From Hwanghaeella grinnelliae (lineage in GTDB: Bacteria; Pseudomonadota; Alphaproteobacteria; UBA8366; Aestuariispiraceae), in the NCBI RefSeq assembly GCF_004005845.1, contig NZ_SADE01000004.1:434001-498000 (forward strand): DNA of 64,000 nucleotides, read 5' to 3'. The first letter of the stretch is position 1. The number at the start of each line of letters is the position of its first letter. The translations under genes and the position numbers were made by a program. Under the pieces are notes generated by a model. The model was not told the DNA's origin. It searched no databases and worked only from the letters and a program-made list of their open reading frames with translations. Shown in pieces: positions 24,741 to 33,318 of the stretch.

Positions 24741-27199
24741 TGGCTGAACAACGTTACGCCGGGCACGCGCAACTCTCCCAGAAATTGGTGTTGGGAAGCT
24801 TCGGCGGCCTCGGCATCCTTGGGTTTAAGCGTGTGGTAGGGCGACGGAAAATAGACGATGGTGACGTCGACGATGCCTTCGCATCCGACGCGTGTAACCC
24901 AATCCGCCTCGGCGATGAAGTTCATCGGCAATTCTGCCATGCAGATTTCGTCGGAAGCGGTTGTGAAGCTCGATCCCGTAAGCTTCTTGCCGTATTTGAT
25001 CAGCAGTTTGAGCCACTTGCTTTTTTCTTCCGTTTTTGGCTGATCGACATCCGGATCCGGTTTGGGGGGAGCGTCCTTGTCGTCGCCTTCCGCACCGGTC
25101 GTACCGGGTAAATCGGCAGTCTCCGCTCCTCCGAAAAATTCCGGGGCGATGCCGAAGCTGAACGGATGACGATGTCTTTCCTTGTCATCGCGGATTCGGT
25201 ACCTGAGGCGAATGGATTGCAATTTCAGCTCAGGCGGGCGGGTTTGAGTCTCCGCATCCTTGACCTTTTCCAGTGTCGTGACCGGGGCTAGGTCCCGCAG
25301 ACCGACTGCCTGGAATTTCTTGATGGTCAGCGATTGCGGTTGGGTGAACGCAAAGGCGCTTTCGACCAGGAACGTGTCATGTTCCCGCAGAGCGTTGTCC
25401 ATGCCCGAAGGTTGATGACGCATGAAGCGGCGGAGTTCGGCCTTGGTCACACGCAATTGGCGGGTCATTGCCGCTTCCATCGGGACCAAGTCTTCGGGGA
25501 TATTGGCGGGTGGTGTCTTCTGACCGGGCGGCGGCTTGCAGGCGCGAATGTACTCGGCAAGTTTCGTGTCGGTGACGGACATGCCGAAGGACACGCCGCT
25601 GCCGTTCGGCAGGCTCTGTGCGGTACCCGCCTTTCCCGGTTTGCCCGAAGGGGCCTGCTGAATCGTGTCGAACCAATTCACGAGGACCGAGCGGTAGGAC
25701 ATGGTCGTCCAGGCGTCGCGGGTCTTTTCTTTTTTGCGGCTGCGAATATTTGCACCCTGCAACACCGCCGTGGCACGCGCTGTCCAGATCGAATAGGTGA
25801 CGTTGGTGTTCTGCGTCGTGATCAGGTCTTGTAGCGCCCGAGAGACGCCGCGCGCATGAGTCTGGTACGAGAACGCGATTTTCTTCTGGGACAACCCCCT
25901 TTGGGCCTTGGCGCTGGCCCGAAACAACGGTTTCTCGCGCTCGATGAAGGACGAGCCGTTGAAGATCGCCTTTGCCCCGGCATTCAAGTCGAATTGCTTG
26001 GTGGTCGCGATCAGCGAGAGATACATCGCTGGGCCGCCTGTCTTCAGAGACCCCTGGGACCAGTCCAAGCCGCCGGTCTTTTTGTTCAGCTTTCTTTCCT
26101 CAAGCTGCCGGATCAGTGTTTCCGCTTCGCGGATCCGTTGCTCGAGGTTCGCGATATCGTCACGGTTTTCCAGCCATATCTCGACCCGAAGCCTCTCTTC
26201 TTCGTCCTTGAAGAAATCTCCCTTTAGGCTCTCGATCCTGGCGTTGATGTCCTTTATCGAGTCCTGCAGCATTTGCACCAGTCTTGCCGTGTCCGGGACC
26301 CCTTTTCCCAGCATGTTGTTCAGGCTATGGGCTCTTTCGGCCAAGGCGTATACCAGCGTGTTCGTGTTCTTCACGATGGACTGTGAGGCAAGGTCGGGAA
26401 TCGTTGCCTCATCGAAATTCTTGGCGATTGTTTCGGTGTTCGCGGGAAGTTGTTTGAAGAAGGTCTCCAGGAACGGGATCGGGAAGCCGAGTTCCCGTGC
26501 TTCCTTGATGCCGTTGCCGTTGATGAGGATCCAGGCGGCGGCCTTCCTTTTGATGTTTACGCTCATCAACTCGTCGACCGCGTCGGCTATGTCCTTTCCC
26601 TTTGGATTGAGCCCGAAGTATTTGGGGTTCGCGTCATAGACGGTGATGTGCTCCGCTTGTCCGCCGACCTCCCCGGAAAGGCCTATGGACAGGCCTGTCT
26701 CGTCTGTGTCTGCCGGTTGGGCGATGCCGGCCCAGGCTTGCGCCGTCAGTTTTGCGTTTAGCATGCCGCGCGTGCCGCGCAGGAAACCAAGTTGAAGCGG
26801 CCGCGTGCTGTGCCAGTCGGTTGGCGGTATGGACGGGATGACGTCGATGCGGGCGGGATCCGGCTGCGGCAGTTCTTCGATCAGTGTTTTCCAGGCCTTG
26901 CAGGGGGTGCGGGCGATAACGACGAGCGCGTTCGCCGTGGCCTCACCCTTTATCTTGACGCCTGGTTTGAGGTGGAGAAGGGGGGCGATGACCGACCCGA
27001 GGTCGGCAGCGACACCGGCACCCAGTCCGATCCCCGACATTGCATAGGCCGAACTGACCTGGCCCTTCAGGTCCAAACCTGAACTGTTCAGGGCTTGAAA
27101 GCGCGAGAGCGCGAAACCTTCCGACTGTTCCTTGGAGTCCAGCAGGTTGGCGATATTCTTGAGGTTCTTTTTCCCCAGAAATCTTGAGAGATATCCCAA
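24737..27199 (-). CDS. Hypothetical protein with central coiled coil, 820 residues
   Basis: First gene of the - strand operon. It begins at TTG 27199, preceded 7 bases earlier by AGGTAG; no other start lies nearby in frame. The first 30 residues are basic and amphipathic (YLSRFLGKKNLKNIANLL). Residues 30-250 include Gly/Ala-rich beta segments. Residues about 300-380 form a charged coiled coil (LQDSIKDINARIESLKGDFF, then LEQRIREAETLIRQLEERK). A C-terminal beta domain follows an acidic/Pro linker (GDDKDAPPKPDPDVDQPKTE). No family is recognised. The N-terminal amphipathic helix could touch a membrane. Its role is unknown, but its position as first gene suggests it may organise or nucleate the assembly. 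Confidence 0.75.
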   Translation of the reverse strand: MGYLSRFLGKKNLKNIANLLDSKEQSEGFALSRFQALNSSGLDLKGQVSSAYAMSGIGLGAGVAADLGSVIAPLLHLKPGVKIKGEATANALVVIARTPCKAWKTLIEELPQPDPARIDVIPSIPPTDWHSTRPLQLGFLRGTRGMLNAKLTAQAWAGIAQPADTDETGLSIGLSGEVGGQAEHITVYDANPKYFGLNPKGKDIADAVDELMSVNIKRKAAAWILINGNGIKEARELGFPIPFLETFFKQLPANTETIAKNFDEATIPDLASQSIVKNTNTLVYALAERAHSLNNMLGKGVPDTARLVQMLQDSIKDINARIESLKGDFFKDEEERLRVEIWLENRDDIANLEQRIREAETLIRQLEERKLNKKTGGLDWSQGSLKTGGPAMYLSLIATTKQFDLNAGAKAIFNGSSFIEREKPLFRASAKAQRGLSQKKIAFSYQTHARGVSRALQDLITTQNTNVTYSIWTARATAVLQGANIRSRKKEKTRDAWTTMSYRSVLVNWFDTIQQAPSGKPGKAGTAQSLPNGSGVSFGMSVTDTKLAEYIRACKPPPGQKTPPANIPEDLVPMEAAMTRQLRVTKAELRRFMRHQPSGMDNALREHDTFLVESAFAFTQPQSLTIKKFQAVGLRDLAPVTTLEKVKDAETQTRPPELKLQSIRLRYRIRDDKERHRHPFSFGIAPEFFGGAETADLPGTTGAEGDDKDAPPKPDPDVDQPKTEEKSKWLKLLIKYGKKLTGSSFTTASDEICMAELPMNFIAEADWVTRVGCEGIVDVTIVYFPSPYHTLKPKDAEAAEASQHQFLGELRVPGVTLFSQ

Positions 27200-27654
27200 T
27201 ATCGCTACCTAGACCGGTGCCGTGAGGCGTTTCGGCGAAAGATCCCCTGTTCTCACGATACCTCCCCTAGGTGAAAGCCTTTATTAGATGCATGGCGTTC
27301 ATGAATTATTGCGCGCAGCTACCGGGTGTCAGGAATTTCGGGACCGGTAATTGACCGTGTGTGACGCACGAACCGTGGGCACAAGGACAGGCTTTGGAGA
27401 CCGGATCGGACACCCTGACTTACATCCTATAATACCCAAGGTAACGGTACCCCGTTAAATGTCAACTACGCCGGTGCCAGCGCGGAGACGGGCTCGAAAA
27501 CGCGGCATACTCAAGCGCTAAGGGCAACGAACAACGACTCAAGACTCTCGACGAAAAGCACAAAGAAGGCCCGGTCCGGCCGTTTGCTATGCGGACAGAC
27601 TCTGACCTTGAGTCACCCGACCTTTTGCGGTGCAAACACTGCCATTCTTTCGAA
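27200..27654. other. Promoter region of the giant-protein operon
   Basis: This 455-base gap separates the - strand operon start from the stop of the RpiR-type gene. It contains an inverted repeat TAACGG-TACC-CCGTTA at 27442-27457 with a TTGACA on the - strand beside it (27465-27460), and a TATTAT on the - strand at 27433-27428. Spacing between those two boxes is too long (25 bp) for one ordinary promoter, so the exact promoter is unclear. No convincing gene is present. Confidence 0.45.
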
Positions 27655-28512
27655 CTACTGTATCTTTTCAGCGTCGATGTAATAGCTGGTCCCGATAATG
27701 AGTGTCTGTGCAAGGCACATGGACGCTGCGATGGGGCGGAAGCGGTGAATGTCCGCATCGTCGACGCAGAAATAGACATGCGCGTTCTTTGCCAGCGGGC
27801 TGGTCGGTGTGTCCGTCAATGTCAGGGTCGGTATGTTTCTGATATAGGCATCGTGCACCGCTTCGACGACTGCGGGCGTATATTCGGCAAAAGCTACGGC
27901 GATCAAAAGGTCGGTCGGGCGCAGCATGGCGATCTGCTGAGGCACCATGCCGCCGACAAAGTCCAGTAGCTGGGTGCGCTGTTCCAAACGCGTAAGGCCG
28001 TAGGCGAGATAGGCGGCAATCGGAAAGGCGCGGCGCTGACCAATGACATAGACTTGATCCGCCTTGGCGATCATTTCGATGGCACGGGTCAGATCGTCAT
28101 TCGGCGCCATTGATTTCAGGCGCTCCAGGCAAAGTATCGAAGCATCGGAAAACTCGCGTAATAACGCTTCCGGATTGTCCTTCGCGGCCGTCTCCAATTG
28201 TTGGCGATGCCGGTAGATTTGCTCGCGATAGGCGGGGGCTCCTTCTATGAGGCGGACCTTGAACACCTTTTGCATTTCAGAAAACCCGGAAAACCCGAAC
28301 TCTTTGGCAAATCGGATCAGGGTCGACGGTTGTACCTCGTTCGCCTCGGCCAGGGTTGCGACGGTTTCCAGGGCGAAAGCGTTGGGATCTTCCAGCGCAT
28401 TGCGGGCCAACCGCTGAAGATGCGGGCTCAACTCATCAAAACGCGCTTGGATCTCGTGCCGCAGACTGTCGAAAGATGCCGCAAGCGGAGAAACTGAGGT
28501 TAAGTCATTCAT
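27655..28512 (-). CDS. RpiR/MurR-family transcriptional regulator (HTH plus SIS)
   Basis: A 285-residue regulator with an N-terminal RpiR-type helix-turn-helix (LSPHLQRLARNAL, then TVATLAEANEVQPSTLIRFA and EFGFSGFSEMQ) and a C-terminal SIS sugar-phosphate-binding domain (VYVIGQRRAFPIAAYLAYGL, then LLIAVAFAEYTPAVVEAV). Start ATG 28512 is chosen because the longer frame adds unlikely sequence and the HTH spacing then matches the family. The family senses phosphorylated sugars or related acids. It lies divergent from a transporter and oxidoreductase operon, and a strong operator array sits between them, so it most likely controls that operon and itself. Confidence 0.9.
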   Translation of the reverse strand: MNDLTSVSPLAASFDSLRHEIQARFDELSPHLQRLARNALEDPNAFALETVATLAEANEVQPSTLIRFAKEFGFSGFSEMQKVFKVRLIEGAPAYREQIYRHRQQLETAAKDNPEALLREFSDASILCLERLKSMAPNDDLTRAIEMIAKADQVYVIGQRRAFPIAAYLAYGLTRLEQRTQLLDFVGGMVPQQIAMLRPTDLLIAVAFAEYTPAVVEAVHDAYIRNIPTLTLTDTPTSPLAKNAHVYFCVDDADIHRFRPIAASMCLAQTLIIGTSYYIDAEKIQ

Positions 28513-28576
28513 ATTTCTGCCTCTAGTGCTGTCCCCGTATAGCCTGCATCGGCCTGCGATGGCCATGGAAAAGAAC

Positions 28577-28640
28577 GAAAATTCATTCATCTAAGAATAA
28601 TAGAAAATTCATTCTTGACGATTGAATGAAAAATTCATTC
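28577..28640. promoter_or_regulatory. Three-site operator array for the RpiR-type regulator
   Basis: TTCATTC occurs three times in the same orientation at 28582, 28608 and 28634, exactly 26 bp apart, each inside an (A)AAATTCATTC context. The third is a perfect inverted repeat, GAATGAA-AAA-TTCATTC (28624-28640). The array lies between the regulator and the transporter operon and overlaps a sigma70-type promoter, so binding would block RNA polymerase. Confidence 0.8.
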
Positions 28641-28644
28641 TAAT
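28615..28644 (+). promoter_or_regulatory. Sigma70-type promoter of the first Liv operon
   Basis: TTGACG (28615-28620) and TCTAAT (28639-28644) are separated by 18 bp. Both boxes are one base from consensus. The perfect operator palindrome fills the spacer. Confidence 0.65.
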
Positions 28645-28715
28645 AATGGAAATAGAAGAAATATTCCATCTATGGCGTGCCCATTGATGGTTGTGAATAG
28701 GATGAGGGGGGAAGA

Positions 28716-29138
28716 ATGACGGGCGACCCGACCAAGGATAGCTATCCGCCGACGTGTTTCGGGAAAGGCACATTTCACGTTCAGCACGCGGCCGACGCGG
28801 AATGGGTGCCGGGCCTGCGGGGGCAATTCGACTACCGCGATTTCGGTATGGTCGAGAAAACCGGCGGAAAATTCCGCGCCCATATCCATCGTCCCAATCA
28901 ACCCTGTCCGGGGCAGGGCGACCTTCATTACCACAAAGTGGATTTCCAGATGGTCTATGTGCTGAAGGGCTGGGCCCTGATGCATTTCGACGGCGTGGGG
29001 GAAGTGCGGTTGGAGGAAGGCTCGGTCATGTATCAGGAACCGGAGATTCCCCACCGTCTGATCGAACATTCGGATGACTACACGGCGATGGAAATACTCG
29101 TTCCCGCCGACGGAGAGACGGTGCAGGTCGCACCGTAG
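28716..29138 (+). CDS. Cupin-domain protein
   Basis: A 140-residue single-domain cupin. The first metal-binding motif is visible as LHYHKVDFQMVYVLKGWALM, with two His and the conserved Gly, and the second as PEIPHRLIEHSDD. Start ATG 28716 follows GGGGGAAG. Small cupins of this type act as sugar or acid isomerases, dioxygenases or ligand-binding proteins. It is the first gene after the operator array and lies just upstream of a Tat-exported binding protein, so it probably acts in the same catabolic pathway. The substrate cannot be told. Confidence 0.85.
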   Translation: MTGDPTKDSYPPTCFGKGTFHVQHAADAEWVPGLRGQFDYRDFGMVEKTGGKFRAHIHRPNQPCPGQGDLHYHKVDFQMVYVLKGWALMHFDGVGEVRLEEGSVMYQEPEIPHRLIEHSDDYTAMEILVPADGETVQVAP

Positions 29139-29247
29139 CCGCCCGGATAGGCTTATCCGGGAAGGATATGCCACGGCGGTGCGCAACCGGCGCGGAAAAA
29201 GCCGGACATTAAAGCTGAACAAGCAAAAAACGAGCTGGAGGAAACCG

Positions 29248-30543
29248 ATGTCTAGAGTGAAGCAATCGCGTCGCGGCTTTTTGAAAACCGCGTTGGGGTC
29301 GGGCGTGGCCGGTGGGGCGGCCCTGTTCGGGCCGTGGAAACACAATCGTGTCTATGCCGCCGCATCCGACAAACCGATCAAGATCGGCCTGACCCATGAC
29401 GCCAGCGGTCAGTTTGCGAATTCCGGCCAAGCGGAAAAGCGCGGAACGGAAATGGCGATCGCCGAATTCAACGAAAAAGGCGGCGTTTTGGGGCGCAAGA
29501 TCGAAAGCGTGTGGATGGACACGGAAACCAATCCACAAACCGGAACCCGTGTCGCCGAACGCATGATCACGCGTGAAAACGTGCATTTCCTGGCCGGCGC
29601 CATTCAGTCCGGCACGGCCAATGCCATCAGTCAGGTGGCGCAGAAATATGGTTGCGTCTATTTCAACACCAATTCCAGTTCACCGACCGAGTCGGGCAAG
29701 AACTGCCATCGGGTAAAATTCGTATGGGACGGCAGCGGCGAGAACTTTTCCCTCGCGGCGGCCCGTAACGCGATCTCAACCTTCGGGAAGAACTGGTTCC
29801 TGGTCTATAACGACTATGTCTGGGGCCAGAACACCAATGACGCGACCAAGAAAGTCGCAGCGAAGTTTGGCGCAAACATCATGGACGAAGTCGCGATTCC
29901 GGTCGGGACAAGGGATTGGTCCAGCGTCTTGTTGAAAATTCAGCAAGCGAAGCCCGACGTGGTTGCCGCGGCGGTCGGCGGCGATGACTTCAAGGTCATG
30001 CGGCAGCAGGTCAGCGACATGGGCCTGGACCGGAAACCAGCCTGGATCAACAACCAGCAGGACTGGCCGGATGTCTTTGGCCTGGGCGCGGACGCCGCCT
30101 TCGGCGTTTTCGGCACAACCTGGTATCACTATCTCGACCTGCCGGGCGTTTCCGACTTCGTGAAAGCCTATCAGGAGCGTTATCCCGTGACTCGCATCAG
30201 CGTACCCGGAAACGTGACTTATAACGGTTACATTGCCATGCGGGAGCTGCTTCGGGTGGTGGAGGAAGTCGGCTCCACCGACAATATGAAGATCATCAAG
30301 GCGCTCGAAGGTCGGACCATGTCGGCTGCCGATCGGATGCAGCATTTCGATGCCGTGATCGATCCGGCGTCCCATCATGTGCAACAGACGATCTATCTAG
30401 CGGAAGGCAATGCCGCGCCGAAGGACGATACCGACTATTTCAAAATCCTCAGTTGGTCGGATCCGGATGCGATCCGTGCCTCGGCGGATGACAGCTGCTC
30501 GCTGGAGTCATACGAAGCCACGCCGAGCTACGATCAAGGTTGA
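29248..30543 (+). CDS. ABC transporter substrate-binding protein (Liv type), Tat-exported
   Basis: A 431-residue periplasmic binding protein of the branched-chain amino acid/amide family (Peripla_BP_6). The N-terminus is a Tat signal: SRRGFLK at residues 7-13, then a Gly/Ala-rich hydrophobic segment ending at VYAAA. The mature part begins with IKIGLTHDASGQFANSG, typical of the family's first strand and ligand loop. ATG 29248 is used because the twin-arginine motif then sits at the N-terminus; the frame extends further upstream without meaning. Tat export suggests folding before export. Binding ligands in this family range from amino acids to aromatic acids and polyols. A strong hairpin follows the gene. 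Confidence 0.9.
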   Translation: MSRVKQSRRGFLKTALGSGVAGGAALFGPWKHNRVYAAASDKPIKIGLTHDASGQFANSGQAEKRGTEMAIAEFNEKGGVLGRKIESVWMDTETNPQTGTRVAERMITRENVHFLAGAIQSGTANAISQVAQKYGCVYFNTNSSSPTESGKNCHRVKFVWDGSGENFSLAAARNAISTFGKNWFLVYNDYVWGQNTNDATKKVAAKFGANIMDEVAIPVGTRDWSSVLLKIQQAKPDVVAAAVGGDDFKVMRQQVSDMGLDRKPAWINNQQDWPDVFGLGADAAFGVFGTTWYHYLDLPGVSDFVKAYQERYPVTRISVPGNVTYNGYIAMRELLRVVEEVGSTDNMKIIKALEGRTMSAADRMQHFDAVIDPASHHVQQTIYLAEGNAAPKDDTDYFKILSWSDPDAIRASADDSCSLESYEATPSYDQG

Positions 30544-30552
30544 TTGACCCCA

Positions 30553-30592
30553 GACCGGGCCGGCGGTTCGCTGCCGGTCCGGTCCCCTTTTT
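30553..30592 (+). terminator. Stem-loop with UUCG tetraloop after the binding-protein gene
   Basis: A 14-bp stem (from GACCGGGCCGGC to GCCGGTCCGGTC, with two G-U pairs) is closed by a TTCG tetraloop and followed by CCCC and TTTTT. It sits inside the operon, 9 bases after the binding-protein stop, and should cut or pause most transcripts there, giving excess binding protein over permeases. Confidence 0.85.
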
Positions 30593-30610
30593 CCGGATGT
30601 TCACGGACCG

Positions 30611-31534
30611 ATGTTCTACGACCTCATTCCACATTTGATTAACGGGGTGGCGCTGGGCTTGCTCTTCGCGCTGCTCGCCCTTGGTTTCATGCTCATCATC
30701 GGGGTGATGGAAGTCATAAATCTCGCCCATGGCGCTCTCTTTACACTGGGGGCTTATGGTGCGGTTGTGATGATGGCGCCCGATGGCGGTTTCCCTTACG
30801 AATTCATGCAGCCCTATTACGATCTTCCAGCAATCCCCCGATACGTGATCGCGTTGATCGTCGGCCCGTTGTTGGCTGGGGTCGTCGGCATGGGTCTGGA
30901 AGTCTGTCTGCGCCGGACCTATGGCGCCGACCCGCTTTATGGGTTGTTGCTGACCTTCGGTGCCGCGCTGGTCATTGAGGAAGTGATCCGAGGGATATGG
31001 GGTTCCAGCGAATATTATCTGCCGACACCGAAAGAGATTTCAGGCGGTTTCATCTTCGGTGACCTGATCTATTCGACCTATAGGATCTATGCGGCGATCT
31101 TTGCCTCCGTGATGATCGGCATGCTGTGGCTGTTCCTTAACAAGACGCCCTATGGCGCCGTCATCAAGGCGGGTGCGCATGACAGCGAAATGGTGCGCGC
31201 CCTTGGATACAACTTGAAGGTCCTGCGCTTGCTTGTTTTCGGCTTTGGCGCGGCCTTGGCGGGTGTCGCCGGCGTCATCATGGCGCCGATCTGGGGCGTG
31301 CGGCCCGTTGTCGGTGTCGATGCCGTCATCCCGGCTTTCGTCGTTATCGTCCTGGGCGGTGTCGGCAGCTTCTGGGGGGCGGTAAGTGCCGGGCTCATGG
31401 TCGGCATTGTCGTCGCGTTGACGGCGGCATTCCTGACCGATTGGTCGCTTCTTTCCATGTATCTGCTTTTGCTGCTTGTCGTCACATTCCGTTCGCGCGG
31501 TCTGGCCGGCAAAGCCAGCGTTCTTGAAGCGTAG
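30611..31534 (+). CDS. Liv-type ABC permease, LivH family
   Basis: A 307-residue inner-membrane permease with about eight hydrophobic segments. It has the family hallmarks LGFMLIIGVMEVINLAHGAL near the N-terminus and VIPAFVVIVLGGVGSFWGA near the C-terminus. Together with the next gene it forms the transmembrane pore for the ligand delivered by the Tat-exported binding protein. The gene starts 18 bases after the intercistronic hairpin. Family identity is clear; the ligand is unknown. Confidence 0.93.
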   Translation: MFYDLIPHLINGVALGLLFALLALGFMLIIGVMEVINLAHGALFTLGAYGAVVMMAPDGGFPYEFMQPYYDLPAIPRYVIALIVGPLLAGVVGMGLEVCLRRTYGADPLYGLLLTFGAALVIEEVIRGIWGSSEYYLPTPKEISGGFIFGDLIYSTYRIYAAIFASVMIGMLWLFLNKTPYGAVIKAGAHDSEMVRALGYNLKVLRLLVFGFGAALAGVAGVIMAPIWGVRPVVGVDAVIPAFVVIVLGGVGSFWGAVSAGLMVGIVVALTAAFLTDWSLLSMYLLLLLVVTFRSRGLAGKASVLEA

Positions 31535-31551
31535 GCGTTACGGGGTTTGTG

Positions 31552-32571
31552 ATGGATTATCCGACAAAGCAGACGAAAGCCTGGGTGACGCCACAGATCG
31601 TCGTTGCCATTGTCCTGTTCGGCACAATGCCGCTATGGATCGAGGCGGTTGGGCTTTATCAGTATCTGGGCGTCGAGGTCATAATCTGGATGATCTTCGC
31701 GCTCGGCTATAATCTGCTTTTGGGCTATACGGGGTTGCCGTCATTCGGGCATGGCGCGTTCTTTGGAATAGGGGCCTATGCCTATGGTCTTGCGCAGTTC
31801 GAGGTATGGCCAAACCTATGGTTCTGCCTTGCCGCGGCCGTGGTTGTGACCGCGGCTTTCGGTGCCGCGACGGCGCTGTTCCTGTCCCATAGACGCGGCA
31901 TTTACTTTGCGCTCATGTCGATTGCCTTTGGGCAGATTTTCTTCTTCATCGCCAGCAAATGGACCGATGTCACAGGCGGTGAGGATGGGTTGTTGGATAT
32001 CCAGCGCCTTCCCGTGGAATTCGGCGCGATGTCCTTGTCTACCAGGTCGAATGTGGAACTGTATTACCTGTGTTTCGCGTTGTTTTGTGTCTTGGTCATA
32101 TTGCTTTGGCGGTTGACGAATTCGCCTTACGGCCGGGTATTGCGAGCCATCAAGCAGAACGAGATGCGCGTCTCCTTCATCGGCTACAAGGTATCCGTCA
32201 TCAAGTGGTCGGTCTTCACCCTGTCCACCGCGATCGCGGGCCTTGCGGGCGGATTATTCGCGATGGCCCAGGAAGGGGCATATATCAATATCATGAGCCT
32301 GCAATGGTCCGGCACGATCGTCTTGATGGTGCTGATCGGCGGTGGGTTTGTCAGCTTCTGGGGGCCGGTCCTGGGGGTGATCCTGTATTTCGTCGCCCGT
32401 GACGTGCTCGGCGCATATACGGAAGCCTGGCTGCTCTGGTTCGGGCTGATGTTCATGCTGTTGGTGATGTTCAAGCCAGAGGGCCTTGCCGGCATGTGGC
32501 GGGACTTGCTCGGGACCTTGGTCACGCGAAAGGCGGAACCCAAGGGTAACCCCGCCAAGGTGGAGGGCTGA
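31552..32571 (+). CDS. Liv-type ABC permease, LivM family
   Basis: A 339-residue permease, partner of the LivH-type protein. It shows IIWMIFALGYNLLLGYTGLPSFGHGAFFGIGAYA, the LivM hallmark region, in its first third, and a second conserved area near GTIVLMVLIGGGFVSFWGPV. ATG 31552 is preferred to the GTG at 31549. It lies 17 bases after the LivH-type gene and 3 bases before the LivG-type ATPase, in one operon. Confidence 0.93.
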   Translation: MDYPTKQTKAWVTPQIVVAIVLFGTMPLWIEAVGLYQYLGVEVIIWMIFALGYNLLLGYTGLPSFGHGAFFGIGAYAYGLAQFEVWPNLWFCLAAAVVVTAAFGAATALFLSHRRGIYFALMSIAFGQIFFFIASKWTDVTGGEDGLLDIQRLPVEFGAMSLSTRSNVELYYLCFALFCVLVILLWRLTNSPYGRVLRAIKQNEMRVSFIGYKVSVIKWSVFTLSTAIAGLAGGLFAMAQEGAYINIMSLQWSGTIVLMVLIGGGFVSFWGPVLGVILYFVARDVLGAYTEAWLLWFGLMFMLLVMFKPEGLAGMWRDLLGTLVTRKAEPKGNPAKVEG

Positions 32572-32574
32572 CCC

Positions 32575-33318
32575 ATGGCATTGTTCGAAGCGCGTCACCT
32601 TCACAAACGGTTCGGCCAGCAGGTCGTCCTGGAAGAAATCAATCTTTCCTTCGAGGAAGGCCGTCTTTCCGGAATTATGGGGCCGAATGGCGCGGGCAAG
32701 ACAACCTGTTTCAATGTCCTGACCGGGCGCTACAAGCCCGATCGGGGACAGGTCCTGTTCGACGGCGAAGACATCACCGGAAGCCCTCCGGAAAAGATCG
32801 TCCGCCGGGGTATATCGCGATCCTTTCAGATCATGAACCTGTTCGATGAATACACCGTCTTGGACAATATCGTGATCGCACTGCCCGGCATTCGAAAGAA
32901 GCTGACGAACCCGATGCACGCCATCGACGCGGATAGCGAAATGCAGGATCGGGCGATGGACATCCTCGATCGTGTCGGCCTACCGGGACGCGCAAGAACG
33001 AATTCCAAAAGCTTGTCCTATGGGGAACGGCGCGCGCTGGAGATCGGCGTCGCCTTGGCAACGGAACCGCGCCTGTTATTCGTCGACGAACCGACGGCGG
33101 GGTTGGGCGCGGACGGTACCAGCCGGTTGGCCGATCTGATCCAATCCCTGAAGGAACATACGACCATCGTGATGATCGAGCATGATATGCAGTTTCTGTT
33201 CGACGTCGCGGACAAGATTTCCGTGATTCATTGGGGGCAGGTCATCGCCGAAGGGACGCCGGATGAACTGCGTGCGAATCCCTGGGTTCGCCGATCCAAC
33301 CTCGGGGAGTTGAATTGA
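32575..33318 (+). CDS. Liv-type ABC ATPase, LivG family
   Basis: A 247-residue ATPase with Walker A GPNGAGKTT, the Q-loop in GISRSFQIMNLF typical of LivG, a signature region LSYGERRALEIG (the usual LSGG is LSYG here, as in many LivG proteins), Walker B LLFVDEPTAGLG and H-loop His in MIEHDM. Energises uptake through the LivHM-type pore. Its stop shares bases with the start of the next ATPase gene. Confidence 0.93.
   Translation: MALFEARHLHKRFGQQVVLEEINLSFEEGRLSGIMGPNGAGKTTCFNVLTGRYKPDRGQVLFDGEDITGSPPEKIVRRGISRSFQIMNLFDEYTVLDNIVIALPGIRKKLTNPMHAIDADSEMQDRAMDILDRVGLPGRARTNSKSLSYGERRALEIGVALATEPRLLFVDEPTAGLGADGTSRLADLIQSLKEHTTIVMIEHDMQFLFDVADKISVIHWGQVIAEGTPDELRANPWVRRSNLGELN

Noticed and set aside
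13194..27199. Giant-protein operon as an extracellular contractile injection system
   Set aside because: The fibre-like repeats invite this, but no sheath, tube, baseplate, spike or AAA+ gene is visible in the window.
27428..27433. TATAAT on the + strand as a promoter
   Set aside because: No -35 box at a suitable distance and no gene downstream on the + strand before 28716.
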